A stretch of DNA of 64,000 bases from TMED23 sp964566055 (GTDB taxonomy: Bacteria > Pseudomonadota > Alphaproteobacteria > Rhodospirillales > UBA2165), in contig CAZMHI010000005.1 in assembly GCA_964566055.1 (NCBI GenBank), positions 1 to 64,000 of the forward strand, read 5' to 3'. Position numbers and translations under genes: made by a program. Under the pieces are notes generated by a model. The model saw nothing but the letters and a program-made list of their open reading frames with translations. It did no database searches and was not told where the DNA came from. Below, piece after piece: positions 63,037 through 64,000 of the stretch (position 1 is the first letter of the stretch; each line of letters begins with the position of its first letter).

Positions 63037-63165
63037 TTTTTCCCGCCTCAACACATTTTGACGGTGAGTTTCTAAAGCTTTCTAAATGAGGTCCCGTCCC
63101 CCAGAAAACCTAAATAATTAGTGTTCAACCGTCATTTTAACACCCATCCAAAACACCACTACAAA

Positions 63166-63230
63166 TGGGCTTATTTGGGATACCATGGGATTTAATGGGC
63201 GTCAATGGGATAACGTGCCGTATTATGGGT
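63166..63230. promoter_or_regulatory. MraZ operator array: TGGG boxes in 10-base phase
   Basis: TGGG occurs on the plus strand at 63166, 63176, 63186, 63196, 63206 and 63226, with a degenerate TGCC at 63216, exactly 10 bases apart each time (five-base box TGGGN plus five-base spacer). This is the known MraZ operator pattern, which in E. coli has three such boxes. A CCCA at 63143-63146, read as TGGG on the minus strand, lies nearby. The mraZ promoter should be close; TTGTAG/TTAAAA on the minus strand (about 63162-63133) is a weak candidate. Confidence 0.85.
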
Positions 63231-63401
63231 TAAGAAAGTCTTTCCAGACACGCTTTTGCTCCCAGAATTCCCCAACGATCCCTCGACTGGAAAGCAGTTC
63301 TAGACGCAAATTTGGGCGGAAATAGGGACACAGAATGGCCTAATTGTGTTAAGGAGCCATGAAACGATTAATTTTAAAAAGGTCTCCTGGGAGAGATAAA
63401 T
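63231..63401. other. Spacer between the MraZ operator array and the epimerase gene
   Basis: I see no credible gene in these 171 bases. The stretch contains GGAAAG- and CCCAG-type purine and pyrimidine runs, a possible minus-strand terminator at 63376-63396, and a short plus-strand frame from 63359 that I reject. It joins a TTAA-N7-TTAA match at 63402-63416. Confidence 0.5.
63376..63396 (-). terminator. Possible terminator after the epimerase gene
   Basis: On the minus strand TCTC-CCAG-GAGA forms a short stem followed by CC and five T bases, 17 bases past the epimerase stop. The stem is only four to five base pairs, so it is weak. Confidence 0.4.
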
Positions 63402-63412
63402 TTAATGAGCCG

Positions 63413-64000
63413 TTAAATCGTCTCAGAGAAATACTCGATGGTTTTCTCGAGGCCTTGCTCTAACTGCACGGTCGGCTGCCAGTCGAGCTTTTCCTTGGCC
63501 AAGCTGATATCCGGACATCGTTGCAAGGGATCGTCCTCCGGCAAGGGCTCGTAAATCAATTCAGATTTTGCACCGGTCATTTTAACCACAAGCTCTGCCA
63601 ATTGCAGGATTGTAAATTCGCCGGGATTGCCGAGATTAACCGGCCCTGTCACCTCGTCAGGTGAACCCATCAGCCGCACAAACCCGTCCACTAAATCATC
63701 GACATAGCAGAATGAGCGGGTCTGACTGCCATCACCATATATGGTAATCGGCTCACCACGCAGCGCCTGAACAATAAAATTTGAAACCACCCGGCCATCA
63801 TCCGGGCGCATCCGCGGCCCATAGGTATTAAAAATCCGGGCAACTTTAATTCTTAAACTGTGCTGACGGTAATAATCAAAAAACAGGGTCTCGGCGCAGC
63901 GCTTGCCTTCATCGTAACAGGCCCGCGGACCGATCGGATTGACGTTACCACGATAATCTTCGCTTTGCGGATGAACCGTGGGATCGCCGTAAACTTCACT
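63413..64000 (-). CDS. UDP-glucuronate decarboxylase-like NAD-dependent epimerase, partial
   Basis: The C-terminal 195 residues of a short-chain dehydrogenase acting on nucleotide sugars; the N-terminus with the NAD-binding loop lies beyond the right edge. The catalytic pair is in CYDEGKRCAETLFFDYYR (Tyr-x-x-x-Lys). SEVYGDP, NVNPIGPRACYDEGK, VARIFNTYGPRMRPDDGRVV and TIYGDGSQTRSFCYVDDLVD match UDP-xylose synthase (UDP-glucuronate decarboxylase) better than dTDP-glucose dehydratase, and would supply UDP-xylose for surface sugars. An internal ATG at 63811 is not the start. The stop codon lies within a CtrA-like box. Confidence 0.88.
   Translation of the reverse strand, partial: SEVYGDPTVHPQSEDYRGNVNPIGPRACYDEGKRCAETLFFDYYRQHSLRIKVARIFNTYGPRMRPDDGRVVSNFIVQALRGEPITIYGDGSQTRSFCYVDDLVDGFVRLMGSPDEVTGPVNLGNPGEFTILQLAELVVKMTGAKSELIYEPLPEDDPLQRCPDISLAKEKLDWQPTVQLEQGLEKTIEYFSETI

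Noticed and set aside
63359..63463. A 34-residue plus-strand frame starting MKRLILKRSPG after AAGGAG
   Set aside because: The ribosome binding site is only two bases from the ATG and more than half of the frame overlaps the conserved end of the epimerase on the other strand.

Overview
The window is chromosomal DNA from an alphaproteobacterium. This rests on gene order: a full division and cell-wall (dcw) cluster running mraZ to ftsZ followed by lpxC, bamD, recN and ligA; F0 ATP synthase genes (atpI-B-E-b'-b) standing apart from F1 genes; the mutY-dciA-dsbA-smc run; and slt-moaB near an ETF-ubiquinone oxidoreductase. lpxC and bamD imply a Gram-negative outer membrane. Base composition looks close to even by eye. 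I cannot name the genus. Nearly all of the window is ordinary protein-coding DNA; there is no IS element, prophage, rRNA or CRISPR array. I did not find a clearly new defence or mobile system.

Layout. 1-3.5 kb (minus): a molybdenum hydroxylase of the xanthine/CO dehydrogenase family (FAD, 2Fe-2S and molybdopterin subunits; the last is cut by the window edge). 3.7-7.7 kb (plus): a TetR regulator and a TctCBA tripartite tricarboxylate transporter. The two blocks are divergent and look like one uptake-plus-oxidation module. 7.8-18.6 kb: moaB, a lytic transglycosylase, a large hybrid histidine kinase, a uracil-DNA glycosylase, ETF-QO, a TPR protein and ispE. 18.7-26.6 kb: a more accessory stretch starting with tRNA-Gln, then a solute-binding protein whose stop codon lies inside a decayed second copy of that tRNA, then a STAS-like protein, a class III cyclase, a globin, an alpha/beta hydrolase, a methyltransferase, a cupin, small unknown proteins and a flagellin-like orphan behind a CtrA-type box. 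26.6-35.3 kb: mutY, dciA, dsbA, smc and the F0 operon with a clear terminator. 35.4-38.2 kb: a FecR-like secreted protein paired with a CHASE2 adenylate cyclase. 38.2-63.0 kb (minus): ligA, recN, bamD, lpxC and the dcw cluster, with genes mostly overlapping by 1-11 bases or separated by a few bases. The right edge holds part of a UDP-glucuronate decarboxylase-like epimerase.

How it fits together. The dcw cluster makes UDP-MurNAc-pentapeptide (MurB, C, D, E, F, Ddl), lipid I and II (MraY, MurG) and the septal machine (FtsW, FtsI, FtsL, FtsQ, FtsA, FtsZ), with MraZ as regulator. Upstream of mraZ lies an unusually long array of TGGG boxes in exact 10-base phase, the geometry known for MraZ operators; this is the most striking regulatory signal here. 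Other signals worth a look are an 18-base perfect palindrome at the predicted tctC transcription start, the tRNA-Gln/pseudo-tRNA pair, a family 4 uracil-DNA glycosylase lacking two of its four iron-sulphur cysteines, and the CtrA-box plus hairpin leader in front of the flagellin-like gene.
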